Source: Pseudonocardia sp. MH-G8 (GTDB taxonomy: Bacteria > Actinomycetota > Actinomycetes > Mycobacteriales > Pseudonocardiaceae). Taken from it: a stretch of 64,000 nucleotides of DNA. The translations under genes and the position numbers were made by a program. Positions 1 through 10,130 of this stretch are shown here, one piece after another. The DNA lies in NCBI RefSeq assembly GCF_002262885.1, contig NZ_NKYF01000004.1, positions 248,710 to 312,709 on the forward strand. Reading direction: 5' to 3'. The notes under the pieces were generated by a model, which saw only the letters and a list, made by a program, of their open reading frames with translations, was not told where the DNA came from and made no database searches. Numbering within the stretch: the stretch's first letter is position 1; every line of letters starts with the position of its first letter.

Positions 1-1
1 G

Positions 2-469
2 ACGCCGCAGGCGCGGGCCCGCGCCGACATGGTCCGCACCCGCGGGGAGGAGCTGCTGGAGTCCGACCAGCTCATCCGGATGGCCTACACCGGCGGGGTG
101 CGCACGCCGGTCACCGACGAGACCCTGGCCGACTATCTCGCTCCGTTCCCGACCCCGCGGACCCGTCGACCCGTGCTGGCCTGGGCTCAGCAGATCCCGC
201 TCGGCGGCGAGCCGGCCGAGATCGTCGCCCGCGTCGAGGTCTACGACGCGTGGCTCGCCAAGAGCACCGACGTGCCGAAGCTCCTGCTGACGTTCGACGG
301 CTCGCCGACCCTGATGATCGACCCCGACCTGGCGGCGTGGTGCGCGGAGAACATCGCCGGTCTGGACATCGTGGCCTGCGGCGAGGCCGGACACCACGCC
401 GCGGAGGATCGGCCGCGGGAGATCGCGGCCGCCGTGGCCACGTGGGCCGACGAGAACGGCCTGCGCTGA
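2..469 (+). CDS. Haloalkane dehalogenase, C-terminal part (5' truncated by window)
   Basis: An open frame enters from the left edge and ends at a TGA at 467-469, giving 155 visible residues. The sequence resembles the C-terminal half of alpha/beta-hydrolase haloalkane dehalogenases of the DhaA/LinB type. After a helical cap region come the segments IPLGGEPAEIVARVEVYDAWL and VPKLLLTFDGSPTLM, then EAGHHAAEDRPREI, whose first or second His should be the catalytic base. These enzymes hydrolyse carbon-halogen bonds in the cytoplasm to give an alcohol and halide. The nucleophile Asp and the halide-binding Trp lie upstream, outside the window, so activity cannot be judged. An in-frame ATG at 29 is internal to the fold and is not a likely start. 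Another alpha/beta hydrolase, such as an epoxide hydrolase, is the main alternative. Confidence 0.8.
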   Translation, partial: TPQARARADMVRTRGEELLESDQLIRMAYTGGVRTPVTDETLADYLAPFPTPRTRRPVLAWAQQIPLGGEPAEIVARVEVYDAWLAKSTDVPKLLLTFDGSPTLMIDPDLAAWCAENIAGLDIVACGEAGHHAAEDRPREIAAAVATWADENGLR

Positions 470-521
470 GATCGCGACACCGACGCCCGGAGAGCGGGTC
501 GGGTGCACGCGTGTCGCGATC
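470..521 (+). terminator. Stem-loop after the dehalogenase gene
   Basis: An 11-bp perfect inverted repeat has arms at 470-480 and 511-521 (GATCGCGACAC / GTGTCGCGATC). A smaller CG-rich dyad sits inside it, and the whole structure starts directly after the dehalogenase stop codon. There is no T-run, as is common for actinobacterial terminators. Termination is inferred from position and pairing. Confidence 0.5.
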
Positions 522-704
522 CGCGCCGGCCATGCAGGCGGCGGGGGGCATCGCCTGGTGCGGGCGCCCCGGTGGTCTCGACCCGCCTCTCCGACGGCGC
601 CGCGGAGCACCCCGACGTGCGGATCATCCGATGGCCCTCGTGGGTGTGGTCGCCACCGTCGTGCGGCGCAAGCGGCACGCGGCAACCGACATAGGCTGAC
701 ACCC

Positions 705-1292
705 ATGGCCGTGCACCTGACCAGGATCTACACCAAGACCGGCGACGACGGCACCACCGCGCTCGGCGACTTCAGCCGCGTCCGCAAGACCGACGTCCGC
801 ATCACGGCGTACGCCGACACGGACGAGTGCAACGCCGCGCTCGGCGTCGCCGTCACGGTCGGCGGCCTGGCACCGGAGGTCGTCGAACCCCTCCGGCAGG
901 TGCAGAACGACCTCTTCGACGTCGGCGCGGACCTCTGCGCGCCGATCGTCGAGGATCCGCAGTACCCGCCGCTGCGGGTCACCGAGGAGTACGTCACCCG
1001 GCTCGAGGGCTGGTGCGACGCGTTCAACGAAGGCCTGCCCAAGCTGGACTCGTTCATCCTGCCCGGTGGCACGCCCGGCGCCGCGTACCTGCACGTGGCC
1101 CGCACCGTCTCGCGCCGGGCCGAACGCTCGGCCTGGGCGCTGCTGGACGAGGACCCCGAGCGCACCAACCCGCTCACGGCGAAGTACCTCAACCGCCTGT
1201 CCGACCTGCTGTTCATCCTGGGCCGCGTGGCCAACCCCGACGGCGACGTCCTCTGGCACCCCGGCGGCCCTCACACCCCTGACGCCCCCTGA
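705..1292 (+). CDS. pduO: Cob(I)alamin adenosyltransferase, PduO type
   Basis: This 195-residue protein of normal family length transfers the adenosyl group of ATP to cob(I)alamin, making coenzyme B12 in the cytoplasm. The N-terminus has the ATP-binding signature YTKTGDDGTTALGD, and the middle has the conserved FILPGGTPGAAYLHVARTVSRRAER helix of the trimeric PduO/MMAB family. The ATG at 705 gives the canonical N-terminus. A -10-like TAGGCT lies only about 7 bases upstream and no Shine-Dalgarno is visible, so a leaderless transcript is plausible. In mycobacteria the same family sits just beyond atpC and the DUF2550 gene, and here too it faces that operon convergently. Confidence 0.92.
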   Translation: MAVHLTRIYTKTGDDGTTALGDFSRVRKTDVRITAYADTDECNAALGVAVTVGGLAPEVVEPLRQVQNDLFDVGADLCAPIVEDPQYPPLRVTEEYVTRLEGWCDAFNEGLPKLDSFILPGGTPGAAYLHVARTVSRRAERSAWALLDEDPERTNPLTAKYLNRLSDLLFILGRVANPDGDVLWHPGGPHTPDAP

Positions 1293-1440
1293 ACCCGCGA
1301 GTCGCGCCCCTCCCCCCGCAAGTCGCGACCCCACCCCCGCGAATCGCAGCCCCACCCCCCGCGAATCGCGGCCCCACCCCCGCGAGTCGCGACCCCACCC
1401 CCGCGAATCGCGGCCTTACTCCCGCGAGTCGCGGCCACAC
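1290..1440. repeat. Tandem GCGARTCGCG repeats in a convergent intergenic region
   Basis: Six to seven imperfect units of 20-22 bases follow the adenosyltransferase stop codon. The consensus is roughly CCCCGCGARTCGCGRCCCCAC. Each unit contains a short self-complementary core (GCGARTCGC). The region separates two converging transcription units, pduO and the atp operon, so a role in termination or insulation is possible, but this is inference. Confidence 0.75.
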
Positions 1441-1567
1441 GCAGGCAACTCGCGTTGTCGGTGCGCGGATGCCGCGGCGCAGAAGTATCAGGCGCGCTCA
1501 CGTAGCGCTGAGGCACCAGCTGTGACCCCGAGACGCGCGCGGCAGACCCCGAAACGCGGGGGTTCAG

Positions 1568-1604
1568 GGCGCGACTCACGGGATTGAGAGCGCGACTCGC
1601 GGGG
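1568..1604. repeat. Inverted copies of the GCGACTCGC repeat
   Basis: Two units (GCGCGACTCACGGG and GCGCGACTCGCGGGG) are the reverse complement of the repeats at 1290-1440. They lie immediately downstream of the DUF2550 stop codon. The direct and inverted groups together bracket the whole 316-base space between the converging genes. The stretch 1441-1567 between them shows no recognisable gene or motif. Confidence 0.6.
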
Positions 1605-1608
1605 TGGG

Positions 1609-2070
1609 TCAGGAGGCCTGGCGGTAGCCGGTGCGGCCCGGCGGTGTGGCTTCGACCCAGGACAGGAAGCCGGTCAGGACGCCGGGGGCCATGGCGAGCT
1701 CCAGCTCCACGCCCCGGAGGCGGCAGTGCAGCACCGAGGCACCGCTCGGGATGACGTAGGCCTCGGGGTTGGACGGCGTGCGCCGGTCGACGATCTCGAG
1801 CTCCGTGCGATCGACCACGACCGTGGGGCCCGGGCGCAGGGACGTCAGCCGGAACCAGGCGAGCTCGTCGCCCCGGTAGCGCCCCACACCGAAGTGCCAG
1901 CCGGCGGTGCCGTCGCCGGCACGGAGCCGGAAACGAGCTGCGGGGCGGCGGCGCAGACAGACGTCCACGCCACCGCCCCGCATGAGTCGTACTCTCCGAA
2001 AGGCGAGGTATCCCAGACAGAAGCAGGCAAGCAACAGCACGATGCTGATGATCAGCGCCGTTGCTTCCAT
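1609..2070 (-). CDS. DUF2550 membrane-anchored protein downstream of atpC
   Basis: This 153-residue protein has one N-terminal membrane segment (about residues 4-24, rich in I, L, V and A) followed by a compact soluble domain. The soluble part begins CLRRRPAARFRLRAGD and continues with a WHFGVGRYRGDELAWFRL segment, typical of the DUF2550 family that follows atpC in actinobacteria (Rv1312 in M. tuberculosis). The function is not established. The ATG at 2070 is preferred because the membrane segment follows at once; the frame is open further upstream, but that stretch overlaps atpC. The gap to the atpC stop is 7 bases, so it is almost certainly the last gene of the ATP synthase operon. Confidence 0.85.
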   Translation of the reverse strand: MEATALIISIVLLLACFCLGYLAFRRVRLMRGGGVDVCLRRRPAARFRLRAGDGTAGWHFGVGRYRGDELAWFRLTSLRPGPTVVVDRTELEIVDRRTPSNPEAYVIPSGASVLHCRLRGVELELAMAPGVLTGFLSWVEATPPGRTGYRQAS

Positions 2071-2077
2071 CCGCGGC

Positions 2078-2461
2078 CTAGTCCGCGACGCCCGCGGCTC
2101 TGAGCCGCGCGTTCGCCCGCGCCGCGGCAGCGACGCCTTCGGGGTCGGAGGTGTCGGCACGGTCCCGCGATCCACGGGCCCTCGAGACGTCGATCTCGTC
2201 GGCCAGCTCGGCGTACTCGGCCAGCACCGTGACGGTCTCCGGCGTGATCGAGAGGAACCCGCCGTGCACCGCCAGCGTGGTGGAGGTGCCATCGGTGCCG
2301 TCCACGCGGACGACGCCCGAGTCCTCCAGCTGCGCGAGCGTGGCCTCGTGGCCGGGCAGGACCCCGATCTCACCCACGGTGGTGCGGGCGAGCACGAAGT
2401 TGGCCGATCCCGACCAGATCCGCCGCTCGACCGCGACCAGCTCCACGGTCATCTCAGCCAA
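2078..2461 (-). CDS. atpC: ATP synthase epsilon subunit
   Basis: This 127-residue F1 central-stalk subunit couples rotor movement to catalysis and can inhibit ATP hydrolysis. The N-terminal beta-sandwich is clear, with VELVAVERRIWSGSANFVLART, GEIGVLPGHEATLA and AVHGGFLSITPETVTVLAEYAE. The C-terminal helical part is short and Ala/Arg-rich (EGVAAAARANARLRAAGVAD), as in mycobacterial epsilon subunits. The ATG at 2461 gives the normal start. It lies 33 bases after the atpD stop and 7 bases before the DUF2550 gene. Confidence 0.96.
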   Translation of the reverse strand: MAEMTVELVAVERRIWSGSANFVLARTTVGEIGVLPGHEATLAQLEDSGVVRVDGTDGTSTTLAVHGGFLSITPETVTVLAEYAELADEIDVSRARGSRDRADTSDPEGVAAAARANARLRAAGVAD

Positions 2462-2494
2462 TGACCCACTCCTTCGTCGTGCGTGGGCACCCGA

Positions 2495-4925
<2,431 letters not shown>

Positions 4926-4951
4926 CCGCTGCTCCTCAGCTTCGCCGTCGT

Positions 4952-6601
4952 CTAGCTCGAGGCCGGCGCGGGCTTGTTGACCTTGACCGACTCGCGATCG
5001 ACCTCGTCCTCGTCCAGCGCTTCGGCCTGCGCCTCCTTCGGCACCACCGACGAGCCGTCGGACGCGGTGAACTCCTTCTTGAAGTCCTTCACGGTCTTCA
5101 CGATGCGCTCGGCGAGCTCGTCGGAGAGCTTCCCGGTGTCGCGGACCTCGCCGAAGATCCCGTCGTGGTTGCGACGGACGTGGTCGAGGAAGTCCGTCTC
5201 GAAACGCCGGACGTCGGCGACCGGCACCGAGTCGAGGTGCCCGCGGGTGCCGAGGAAGATCGAGACGACCTGCTCCTCGACGGCCTGCGGCTGGTACTGG
5301 GCCTGCTTGAGCAGCTCCACCAGGCGTGCACCGCGCTCCAGCGAGGCCGCGGACGCGGCGTCGAGGTCGGAACCGAAGGCGGCGAACGCCTCCAGCTCGC
5401 GGTACTGCGAGAGGTCCAGGCGCAGCGAGCCGGACACCGTGCGCATCGCGCGCACCTGCGCCGAACCACCGACGCGGGACACCGAGATGCCGACGTTGAT
5501 CGCCGGGCGCACGCCCTGGTTGAACAGGTCGGACTCTAGGAAGCACTGCCCGTCGGTGATCGAGATGACGTTCGTCGGGATGTAGGCCGACACGTCGTTG
5601 GCCTTCGTCTCGATGATCGGCAGGCCGGTCATCGAGCCCGCGCCGAGCTCGTCCGACAGCTTCGCGCAACGCTCCAGCAGCCGCGAGTGCAAGTAGAAGA
5701 CGTCGCCGGGGTAGGCCTCGCGGCCCGGCGGGCGACGCAGCAGCAGCGAGATCGCGCGGTAGGCCTCGGCCTGCTTGGACAGGTCGTCGAAGACGATCAG
5801 GACGTGCTTGCCCTGGTACATCCAGTGCTGCCCGAGCGCGGAGCCGGTGTAGGGCGCGAGCCACTTGTAGCCGGCCGGGTCGGAGGCGGGAGCGGCGACG
5901 ATGGTGGTGTACTCCAGCGCGCCCGCGTCCTCCAGCGACTGCCGGATGCCGGCGATCGTGGAGCCCTTCTGCCCGATCGCGACGTAGATGCAGCGCACCT
6001 GCTGCTTCGGGTCGCCGGTGGCCCAGTTCTGCTTCTGGTTGATGATCGTGTCGACGCAGACCGCGGTCTTGCCGGTCTTGCGGTCACCGATCACCAGCTG
6101 GCGCTGGCCGCGGCCGATCGGCGTCATCGCGTCGATGGCCTTGATGCCGGTCTGCAGCGGCTCGCGGACCTCCTGGCGCTCCACCACCGACGCCGCCTGC
6201 AGCTCCAGCACGCGGTTGGTCTCGGCCTCGATGTCCCCGAGCCCGTCGATCGCCTTGCCGAGCGGGTCGACGACCCGCCCGAGGAAACCGTCCCCGACGG
6301 GCACCGAGAGGATGTTGCCGGTGCGCTTGACCGACTGCCCCTCCTCGATGTGGGAGTACTCGCCGAGGATGACGGCACCGATCTCGTGCACGTCCAGGTT
6401 CAGCGCGACACCCTGCACGCCGCCTTCGAACTCGAGGAGCTCGTTGGTCATCGCCGAGGGCAGGCCCTCGACGTGGGCGATGCCGTCGCCGGTGTCGGAG
6501 ACGGTGCCCACCTCTTCACGGGAGGTGTCGGTCTCCAGCGACGAGACGTAGCTGGAGATCGCACTCCGGATCTCCTCGGAGGAGATCGTCAGCTCTGTCA
6601 T
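4952..6601 (-). CDS. atpA: ATP synthase alpha subunit
   Basis: This 549-residue non-catalytic nucleotide-binding F1 subunit has its P-loop GDRKTGKT at residues 172-179, followed by the [13 protein letters not shown]alker B region and the [13 protein letters not shown] signature that carries the conserved Arg. The C-terminus is extended by about 35 residues rich in E, D and K after the helical domain ([20 protein letters not shown]). A comparable extension in mycobacterial alpha is known to suppress ATP hydrolysis, so the same role can be proposed here by analogy. The start ATG at 6601 has a purine-rich AGAAGGA about 13 bases upstream. Confidence 0.97.
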   Translation of the reverse strand: MTELTISSEEIRSAISSYVSSLETDTSREEVGTVSDTGDGIAHVEGLPSAMTNELLEFEGGVQGVALNLDVHEIGAVILGEYSHIEEGQSVKRTGNILSVPVGDGFLGRVVDPLGKAIDGLGDIEAETNRVLELQAASVVERQEVREPLQTGIKAIDAMTPIGRGQRQLVIGDRKTGKTAVCVDTIINQKQNWATGDPKQQVRCIYVAIGQKGSTIAGIRQSLEDAGALEYTTIVAAPASDPAGYKWLAPYTGSALGQHWMYQGKHVLIVFDDLSKQAEAYRAISLLLRRPPGREAYPGDVFYLHSRLLERCAKLSDELGAGSMTGLPIIETKANDVSAYIPTNVISITDGQCFLESDLFNQGVRPAINVGISVSRVGGSAQVRAMRTVSGSLRLDLSQYRELEAFAAFGSDLDAASAASLERGARLVELLKQAQYQPQAVEEQVVSIFLGTRGHLDSVPVADVRRFETDFLDHVRRNHDGIFGEVRDTGKLSDELAERIVKTVKDFKKEFTASDGSSVVPKEAQAEALDEDEVDRESVKVNKPAPASS

Positions 6602-6639
6602 GGCTGTCGTCTGTCCTTCTGTCGGTGCGTTCTCAGTGG

Positions 6640-7470
6640 TCAGCTGGGGAGGGAGCGGCGCGCGGCGGCGAGCTTGCTCGCCACACTTCCGTCGATGACC
6701 TCGCCGCCGACCTGCACGACCAGCCCGCCCAGCAGGCGCGGGTCCAGCTCGACCTGCAGCGAGATCGGTCGTGCGTAAAGGCGGGTCAGCGAGTCGGTGA
6801 GCTTCTGCTCCTGCTCGGGCGAAAGAGCCACCGGCGAGGTGACACGGGCGACCGACCGCTCCCGGCGGCCCGCCGCGAGCTCGGCCAGCTCCTCGCTCAC
6901 GACGTCGAGGTGCCGCGACCGCGGCAGCTGGACGCTGTGGCGCAGCAGCGCGACCGTGACGGGCGAGGCCTTGCCACCCACCAGCCGGTCGAGCAGCGCG
7001 ACGCGCCCCTCGGCAGGGTTGGTGGTGTCGGAGAGCAGGCTGCCCAGCTGGGGCTCCCGGTCCAGGACGCGCCCGAACCGGAACAGCTCGTCCTCGACGT
7101 CGTCGAGCGAGCCGTCCTTCTCCGCGACGGCGAGCAGTGCCTGCCGCGCGATCGACTCGAACGCGCTCACCAGATCGCCGGGCCGCGACCAGCGCGCGGC
7201 CACGAGCTGCTTCGCGACGTCGAGGGTCGGCGCGCCGAGCTGCTGCGCGAGCAGCCGCTCCACCAGGCCCGTGCGGGCGGCCTCCGGCGACGACGGGTCG
7301 GCGAGCAGCCGCCGCAGCGCCCGCTGCTCGACGAGCAGGCGCGTGACCGCGAACAGCTCGTCACCGAGCCGCTGCAGATCGGCGGCCTGCGCCGAGTCGG
7401 CGTAGGCGTCGAGCCGGGCGTCGGCCGAAGCCATCGCCTCCCGGCTCGCCGCCGCGAGGACCGCGGCCAT
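6640..7470 (-). CDS. atpH: ATP synthase delta subunit
   Basis: This 276-residue peripheral-stalk subunit joins b to the top of alpha3beta3. It is longer than E. coli delta (177 residues). The C-terminal end carries the typical [34 protein letters not shown] beta-hairpin region, while residues 1-170 form an Ala/Leu/Arg-rich helical domain. The gene is not fused to a b-type domain, unlike the b-delta fusion of mycobacteria. Its ATG overlaps the atpF stop by one base (TGATG), so the two are translationally coupled. Confidence 0.94.
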   Translation of the reverse strand: MAAVLAAASREAMASADARLDAYADSAQAADLQRLGDELFAVTRLLVEQRALRRLLADPSSPEAARTGLVERLLAQQLGAPTLDVAKQLVAARWSRPGDLVSAFESIARQALLAVAEKDGSLDDVEDELFRFGRVLDREPQLGSLLSDTTNPAEGRVALLDRLVGGKASPVTVALLRHSVQLPRSRHLDVVSEELAELAAGRRERSVARVTSPVALSPEQEQKLTDSLTRLYARPISLQVELDPRLLGGLVVQVGGEVIDGSVASKLAAARRSLPS

Positions 7471-8033
7471 CAGCTCGCTCCGCCGGCGGGGGTCGGCGTG
7501 CCGCGACCGGCCATGCCGTCCAGCTCCGTCAGGAACGAGTCGACGGTGGCCGAGCGACGGCTGTCGTCGGCCAGCGAGCCGCCGATGAGGCGCTCGGCGA
7601 GCTGAACCGAAAGCCCACCGATCTCGCCGCGGAGCTGCCGTGTGGCCTGCTCGCGGGCCGCCGCGATCTGCTCGTCGCCGCGGGCCCGGATGCGTGCGGC
7701 CTCTTCCTCCGCCTGGGCGCGCAGCTCGGCCTTGATCTGCTGCCCCTCGGCGCGGGCGTCGTCGCGGATGCGGGCCGCCTCGGCACGGAGGCCGGCGAGC
7801 TGCTCCTCGTACTGCCGCTTGAGGTCGTTGGCCTCCTGCTGAGCCTCTTCGGCCCGCTTCAGCCCGCCCTCGATCTTGTCCGTGCGCTCGGCGTAGATCT
7901 TCTCGAACTGGGGGAAGACCGTCTTCCAGAGCACGAACAGCAGCACGAGGAAAGCGATGGTGCCGACGATGATCTCGACGGTGTGCGGGACGAGGGGGTT
8001 GAGTTCCTCGGCCGCCAGAACGGTGCTGATCAT
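7470..8033 (-). CDS. atpF: ATP synthase b subunit
   Basis: This 187-residue peripheral-stalk subunit has one N-terminal membrane helix (IIVGTIAFLVLLFVLWKTVF, about residues 20-40) followed by a long charged helix rich in E, R, A and Q that forms the dimeric stator stalk. The sequence FPQFEKIYAERTDKIEGGLK after the membrane helix is typical. The start ATG at 8033 has a strong GGAGGAG ribosome site 6-8 bases upstream. The C-terminus contains the VQLAERLIGGSL motif that binds delta. Only one b-type gene is present in the operon. Confidence 0.95.
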   Translation of the reverse strand: MISTVLAAEELNPLVPHTVEIIVGTIAFLVLLFVLWKTVFPQFEKIYAERTDKIEGGLKRAEEAQQEANDLKRQYEEQLAGLRAEAARIRDDARAEGQQIKAELRAQAEEEAARIRARGDEQIAAAREQATRQLRGEIGGLSVQLAERLIGGSLADDSRRSATVDSFLTELDGMAGRGTPTPAGGAS

Positions 8034-8068
8034 GGGTGTCTCCTCCGCCTACCCGGCGTTGTGCTGGG

Positions 8069-8287
8069 TCAGGCTCCGGGCAGCGCGAACGCGAGCACGA
8101 GGCCCAGGATCGCCAGCGCCTCGGAGAGAGCGAACCCGATGAACGCGATGCCCTGCAGCTGGCCGCGGGCTTCCGGCTGGCGGGCGACGCCGTTGATGAA
8201 CGCGGCGAAGACGATGCCGACGCCGATCCCCGGGCCGATCGCAGACAGGCCGTAACCGATGACGTTCAGGTTACCGACGATGTTCAT
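8069..8287 (-). CDS. atpE: ATP synthase c subunit (proteolipid ring)
   Basis: This 72-residue, two-helix membrane protein forms the proton-driven rotor ring. The first helix carries the Gly ladder [20 protein letters not shown]. The polar loop [10 protein letters not shown] and the second helix follow, with the proton-carrying Glu at position 56 in [26 protein letters not shown] ribosome site precedes the ATG. The residue pattern around Glu56 is the region targeted by diarylquinolines in mycobacteria, though sensitivity cannot be read from sequence alone. Confidence 0.96.
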   Translation of the reverse strand: MNIVGNLNVIGYGLSAIGPGIGVGIVFAAFINGVARQPEARGQLQGIAFIGFALSEALAILGLVLAFALPGA

Positions 8288-8350
8288 TGCTTTCCTTTCC
8301 TCCGGCCCGCGGCACCTCCCGCGGACCCGTCAGTCATGGGGCGGGGCGAC

Positions 8351-9130
8351 CTAGTGGTCGTCGGCGAGCACGCTGCCGATGTAGGAGGCGGTGAGGATCG
8401 TGAAGATGTAGGCCTGCACGACCTGGATGAACGCCTCGAAGAACGTGAACACGATCCCGAGCGCGAAGGCGAACGGGGACAGGATCCCGAGCAGGATCGA
8501 CCCGGAGTGCAGCAGCATGTACTCGCCACCGAGGATGAACACCAGCAGCAGCAGGTGACCTGCGAACATGTTGCCGAACAGTCGCAGTGACAGCGTGACC
8601 GGCCGGAGCAGGATGTTCGACAGGAACTCGATCGGCGTGAGCACGATCCGCACCCACCACGGCACGCCCGGCGGCCAGGTCGACACCCGCAGGTAGCCGA
8701 TGAACCCGTGCCGCTGGATGCCGATCACGTTGTAGGTGAGCCACACCATCCCGGCCAGTGCGTAGGCCACTCCCGGGTGCGAGAACGTCGGGAACTGGAT
8801 GAGCGGGACGATCCCGAACAGGTTGTTCACCAGGATGAAGGCGAACAGCGTGGTCAGGAACGGGACGTACTTGAGGTACTCGTGCCCGATGTTGTCGCGG
8901 GCGATCGAGTTCCGCACGATCCCGTGGAAGGACTCGCCGAGGAACTGCCCCTTGCCCGGGACCAGCGCCGGGCGCCGCACGGTGTAGGCGAAGAAGGCGT
9001 ACACGATGACCGCGGCGAGGACGAACAGCACGACCGGCTTCGTGACTTCACCGAAGATCGGTGGCAACTGGAAGTCCTCGACACCCGGCGCGTCGAAGCC
9101 GGGGTTTGGGGCGGTGGCCGGGATGGTCAC
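8351..9130 (-). CDS. atpB: ATP synthase a subunit
   Basis: This 259-residue Fo membrane subunit forms the proton half-channels against the c-ring. Five to six hydrophobic helices are visible. The essential arginine is Arg183 in the conserved stretch PVTLSLRLFGNMFAGH, and the C-terminal helix contains FTFFEAFIQVVQAYIFTILT. The start is a GTG at 9130 with a strong GGAAGGAG about 6 bases upstream. The gene begins 57 bases after the atpZ stop, and atpE follows 63 bases after its own stop. Confidence 0.95.
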   Translation of the reverse strand: MTIPATAPNPGFDAPGVEDFQLPPIFGEVTKPVVLFVLAAVIVYAFFAYTVRRPALVPGKGQFLGESFHGIVRNSIARDNIGHEYLKYVPFLTTLFAFILVNNLFGIVPLIQFPTFSHPGVAYALAGMVWLTYNVIGIQRHGFIGYLRVSTWPPGVPWWVRIVLTPIEFLSNILLRPVTLSLRLFGNMFAGHLLLLVFILGGEYMLLHSGSILLGILSPFAFALGIVFTFFEAFIQVVQAYIFTILTASYIGSVLADDH

Positions 9131-9187
9131 CCAGTGCTCCTTCCGGTTCCGCCGTCCGGGGGATCCAGGGCGGCAGAATCGTGACGA

Positions 9188-9406
9188 TCAGGACTTAACG
9201 TACCTGATGTAGATCAAGTACAACGAGGCAGCCCCGCCGAACAGCAAGCCGACCGGCAGGAAGGCACCCGTACCCAGCAGTGCGTCCAACCCCCACCCGA
9301 CCGCTCCGAAGAGGAGGAAGCCGGACAGGAGATAGGACAGAGCGGTCCACGCGTCGCCCGGCGGTGGCGGTTGAGTACCGCCGTCGCGCGACTGGTCCGG
9401 CTCCAT
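9188..9406 (-). CDS. atpZ: AtpZ/AtpI-like small membrane protein
   Basis: This 72-residue protein has two membrane helices (ALSYLLSGFLLFGAVGWGLD and a second, LLFGGAASLYLIYIRYVK), typical of the AtpZ family that is encoded ahead of atpB. The family is thought to help c-ring assembly or Mg/Ca transport; its exact role is unsettled. The ATG at 9406 (MEPDQSRD) is chosen. A TTG at 9436 would add ten residues. A -10-like TATGGT lies just upstream of the ATG, which allows a leaderless start and an internal promoter for the atp genes. Confidence 0.8.
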   Translation of the reverse strand: MEPDQSRDGGTQPPPPGDAWTALSYLLSGFLLFGAVGWGLDALLGTGAFLPVGLLFGGAASLYLIYIRYVKS

Positions 9407-9440
9407 CGAGACGGACCATATCAGGCGGGTTAGCAACTCT

Positions 9441-9605
9441 TTACCAGGGATGACCTCGGTGGACGTCGAGGCGGGCCAGTTCGGCGCGTCCGACGACCCG
9501 GAACGCGGGCCCGCCGGGCTCTATCGCCTGTAGAACGGCCGCGACGAGGCCTTCGTCGAGTGATCGGGGTCCCATGGAGACCCCGATCACACCGTCGCCG
9601 TACAC
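9441..9605 (-). CDS. Possible short ORF between atpI-like and atpZ genes
   Basis: A frame ending at TAA 9441-9443 can be read from a GTG at 9605 (54 residues) or an ATG at 9575 (44 residues). It encodes a plausible amphipathic peptide (RSLDEGLVAAVLQAIEPGG, then VVGRAELARLDVHRGHPW). No family is recognised and no clear ribosome site precedes either start. It is also crossed by a strong hairpin at 9560-9590, which argues against efficient translation. It could be a remnant of a longer gene. Confidence is low. Confidence 0.25.
   Translation of the reverse strand: MYGDGVIGVSMGPRSLDEGLVAAVLQAIEPGGPAFRVVGRAELARLDVHRGHPW
9560..9590 (-). terminator. Perfect 12-bp stem-loop downstream of atpI-like gene
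   Basis: Arms at 9560-9571 and 9579-9590 (GTGATCGGGGTC / GACCCCGATCAC) enclose a 7-base loop, 32 bases after the atpI-like stop codon. It could end or attenuate transcription between atpI and atpZ. There is no T-run on the minus strand, so processing or mRNA stabilisation is an alternative. Confidence 0.5.
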
Positions 9606-9621
9606 CCGATCGGGGGTCGTT

Positions 9622-10065
9622 TCAGATGTCGACGGCGGGTATGCGCGTCCGCACGAAGCCGACGACCTCGCCGACGATCCACGCCGCCGTCACGGCCAGC
9701 AGGCTGAAGGCAAACGCCCGGCTGTCGAACAGCGTGGTGCCCTGGAACAACAGCAGGAACACCAGCATGACGACGATCTTCACGCCGAACGCGGCCATCG
9801 CACCGATCATCACGCCTGCCGGGCTGGCCCGGGCCGTGCGCGCCATGACCCAGGTACCCAGCCAGCCGAGCGCTCCCCCGATCACGGCGCCGACGATCGC
9901 CCCGACCAGGCCGGGGCTGCCTCGCAGCAGGAACCCGACGACGAACGCGATCACGGCGACGATCGCGGTGATGATCGCGGCGGAGCGCTGCATCGCCGCG
10001 GCGAGGCGGAGCACGGTGCCGACGTGCGGGGCGTCCTTCTCGGGTTCGGGTCGGGGTGTGGTCAT
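9622..10065 (-). CDS. AtpI-like ATP synthase-associated membrane protein
   Basis: This 147-residue protein has about four hydrophobic helices: AIITAIVAVIAFVVGFLL, a Gly-rich GAIVGAVIGGALGWLGTWVM, KIVVMLVFLLLFQGTTLF and AFSLLAVTAAWIVGEVVGFV. Length, topology and position between wecA and the atp operon match the actinobacterial AtpI-like protein (Rv1303 in M. tuberculosis). Such proteins are believed to assist Fo assembly. The ATG at 10065 is the start. In the ancestral layout it probably overlapped the wecA stop codon as ATGA; the degraded wecA tail still sits directly upstream (10066 onward). Confidence 0.8.
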   Translation of the reverse strand: MTTPRPEPEKDAPHVGTVLRLAAAMQRSAAIITAIVAVIAFVVGFLLRGSPGLVGAIVGAVIGGALGWLGTWVMARTARASPAGVMIGAMAAFGVKIVVMLVFLLLFQGTTLFDSRAFAFSLLAVTAAWIVGEVVGFVRTRIPAVDI

Positions 10066-10130
10066 CTGGCCCTCACTCTCGGGATGACAGGGACAGCACG
10101 GCCACGACCAGGCCGATCCCCGCCGCCTCG
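10066..10130 (-). pseudogene. Degraded duplicate of the wecA 3' end
   Basis: Positions about 10061-10125 align base by base, with scattered substitutions and one indel, to about 11448-11513, the last codons of wecA. Shared blocks include CTCGGGATG and CACGGCCACGACCAGG. The wecA-like reading frame is broken by the indel. It looks like the leftover end of wecA at its original junction with atpI, with the intact wecA now 1.4 kb away. Confidence 0.7.

Noticed and set aside
1290..1440. CRISPR array
   Set aside because: Units are 20-22 bases with no unique spacers between them and no cas genes in the window.
1066..1587. Plus-strand frame through the repeats giving a RESRPHP repeat protein
   Set aside because: It shadows pduO and then translates the GCGARTCGC repeats; no ribosome site and no family.
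9441..9605. A conserved extra subunit gene in the atp operon
   Set aside because: The frame has no known counterpart, lacks a ribosome site and contains a perfect hairpin; kept only as a low-confidence short ORF.
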